Assembly: GCF_032854445.1 (NCBI RefSeq)
Contig: NC_088300.1
Coordinates: forward strand, 61,418,984 to 61,482,983
DNA from: Liolophura sinensis
Lineage: Eukaryota; Mollusca; Polyplacophora; Chitonida; Chitonidae
Direction: 5' to 3'
Length of the DNA: 64,000 nucleotides
In this document: positions 63,301 to 64,000 of the stretch, in pieces
How positions within the stretch are numbered: the stretch's first letter is position 1
How the letters are laid out: every line of letters begins with the position of its first letter
Position numbers and translations under genes: made by a program
The notes under the pieces: model-generated
What the model was told of the DNA's origin: nothing
Seen by the model: only the letters and a program-made list of their open reading frames with translations
Databases searched by the model: none

Positions 63301-64000
63301 TCTTGAGAAATTTAGCTGGAGTGTGAAGAGAATAACGCGAGTAAATGAATAACAATGACGTCACATTAGTTTGCCATCATTCCAGCCACGAGAGAAATAT
63401 ATGTTTACCATATACCAGATTGTTGGATTTTAAGGAAATTAAATACGGGAGTGCGCCAAATGGTATTTTTTGTGTCTTTTGCACGAAAATCACAATGGAG
63501 CCCTTAGACGCGAGGGACATCATTCTTTCTCACATCGTCAATGGCCCATGTGTGGAGACTAGAATAGATATGATGTTTGCTTGCCTTAAGCTTATGTTAC
63601 CATGTAGGCTTCTGTATATGTAGACAAGATCAACACGCAGGATTTTGGCTCAACTAAAGTTCCGATTATTAAAAATACGATTCCTCACTTGGAAAGGTTT
63701 CACTACAATCTCAGGATAAATATGGCAGCACAAACAAGTCAATAAATTTTCATACTGGTTATATTCAGTATATTAGTGGAACGCTAGACTTATTTACGTC
63801 GGCTTTTTATAGAATTGTCGTTTTATGCGTAGGTTGTTCTGCTTCCATCGCGCATGAACACCGTTCATTAGTTCGCCTGTACAAAGTAAGGAAAGGCATT
63901 GTGAGAGAGGGATCAGATCCTGTCAGTGGCGGTGTAGGTGTCCAGTTTGGTTGAAGTGTTTGGCTAATCATAGGGTTGCAGTGGCCACCCATAGTACACA

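Larger units (their letters stand above)
56770..64000. other. right end, no gene seen
   Basis: AT-rich DNA with SINE copies (57395, 57600, 59500, 63135), an AT microsatellite (58348) and two short perfect hairpins (62814, 62934). Open frames are at most 126 codons, with no recognisable motif. POLL 3' exons were looked for on the plus strand and not found. Confidence 0.55.

Overview
The window is animal nuclear DNA: AT-rich, intron-dense, full of SINEs, MITE-like elements and minisatellites. The three SINE-like families, the frequent TACATGTA words and the protein similarity levels suggest a lophotrochozoan, most likely a mollusc. That placement is an inference and a brachiopod or relative is not excluded.

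Two conserved DNA-repair genes lie head to head. On the minus strand, FANCI (Fanconi anemia group I protein) fills positions 1-34521. I could place 32 coding exons, 31 complete plus the first 13 nt of the next, with every splice phase consistent. Together they encode 1,295 residues, against about 1,328 in the human protein, so only the extreme C-terminus is missing off the left edge. On the plus strand, POLL (DNA polymerase lambda) starts at 37990. Six exons (BRCT, lyase/HhH, fingers and first half of the palm) end at 43520. The exons carrying the third catalytic Asp and the C-terminal part were not found in the remaining 20.5 kb. The 3.5 kb between the two start codons probably holds a shared divergent promoter (CCAAT box and ETS-like site near 37.8 kb) plus two SINEs.

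The most unusual feature is inside FANCI. Four large intronic minisatellites (introns after coding exons 15, 18, 27 and 29) each directly abut an exon. The repeat unit of each is a copy of that exon's 3' end together with its 5' splice site. In intron 15 about 30 copies of a 96-bp unit were made from the last ~91 nt of the exon plus 7 nt of intron. This exon end encodes the SQ-rich cluster next to the predicted monoubiquitinated Lys. The exon tails match human FANCI, so the exon came first and the arrays grew out of it, filling the introns with dozens of decoy donor sites.

Region by region: 1-34.5 kb is FANCI with arrays and SINEs in its introns; 34.5-38 kb is intergenic or 5' UTR; 38-43.5 kb is POLL with a 417-bp MITE in intron 4; 43.5-64 kb has no recognisable conserved exon but holds three SINE families, a pair of related MITEs, AT microsatellites, a decayed reverse transcriptase (about 55.3-56.15 kb) and one weak candidate first exon near 50.24 kb. 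No rRNA, tRNA gene or CRISPR array was seen.
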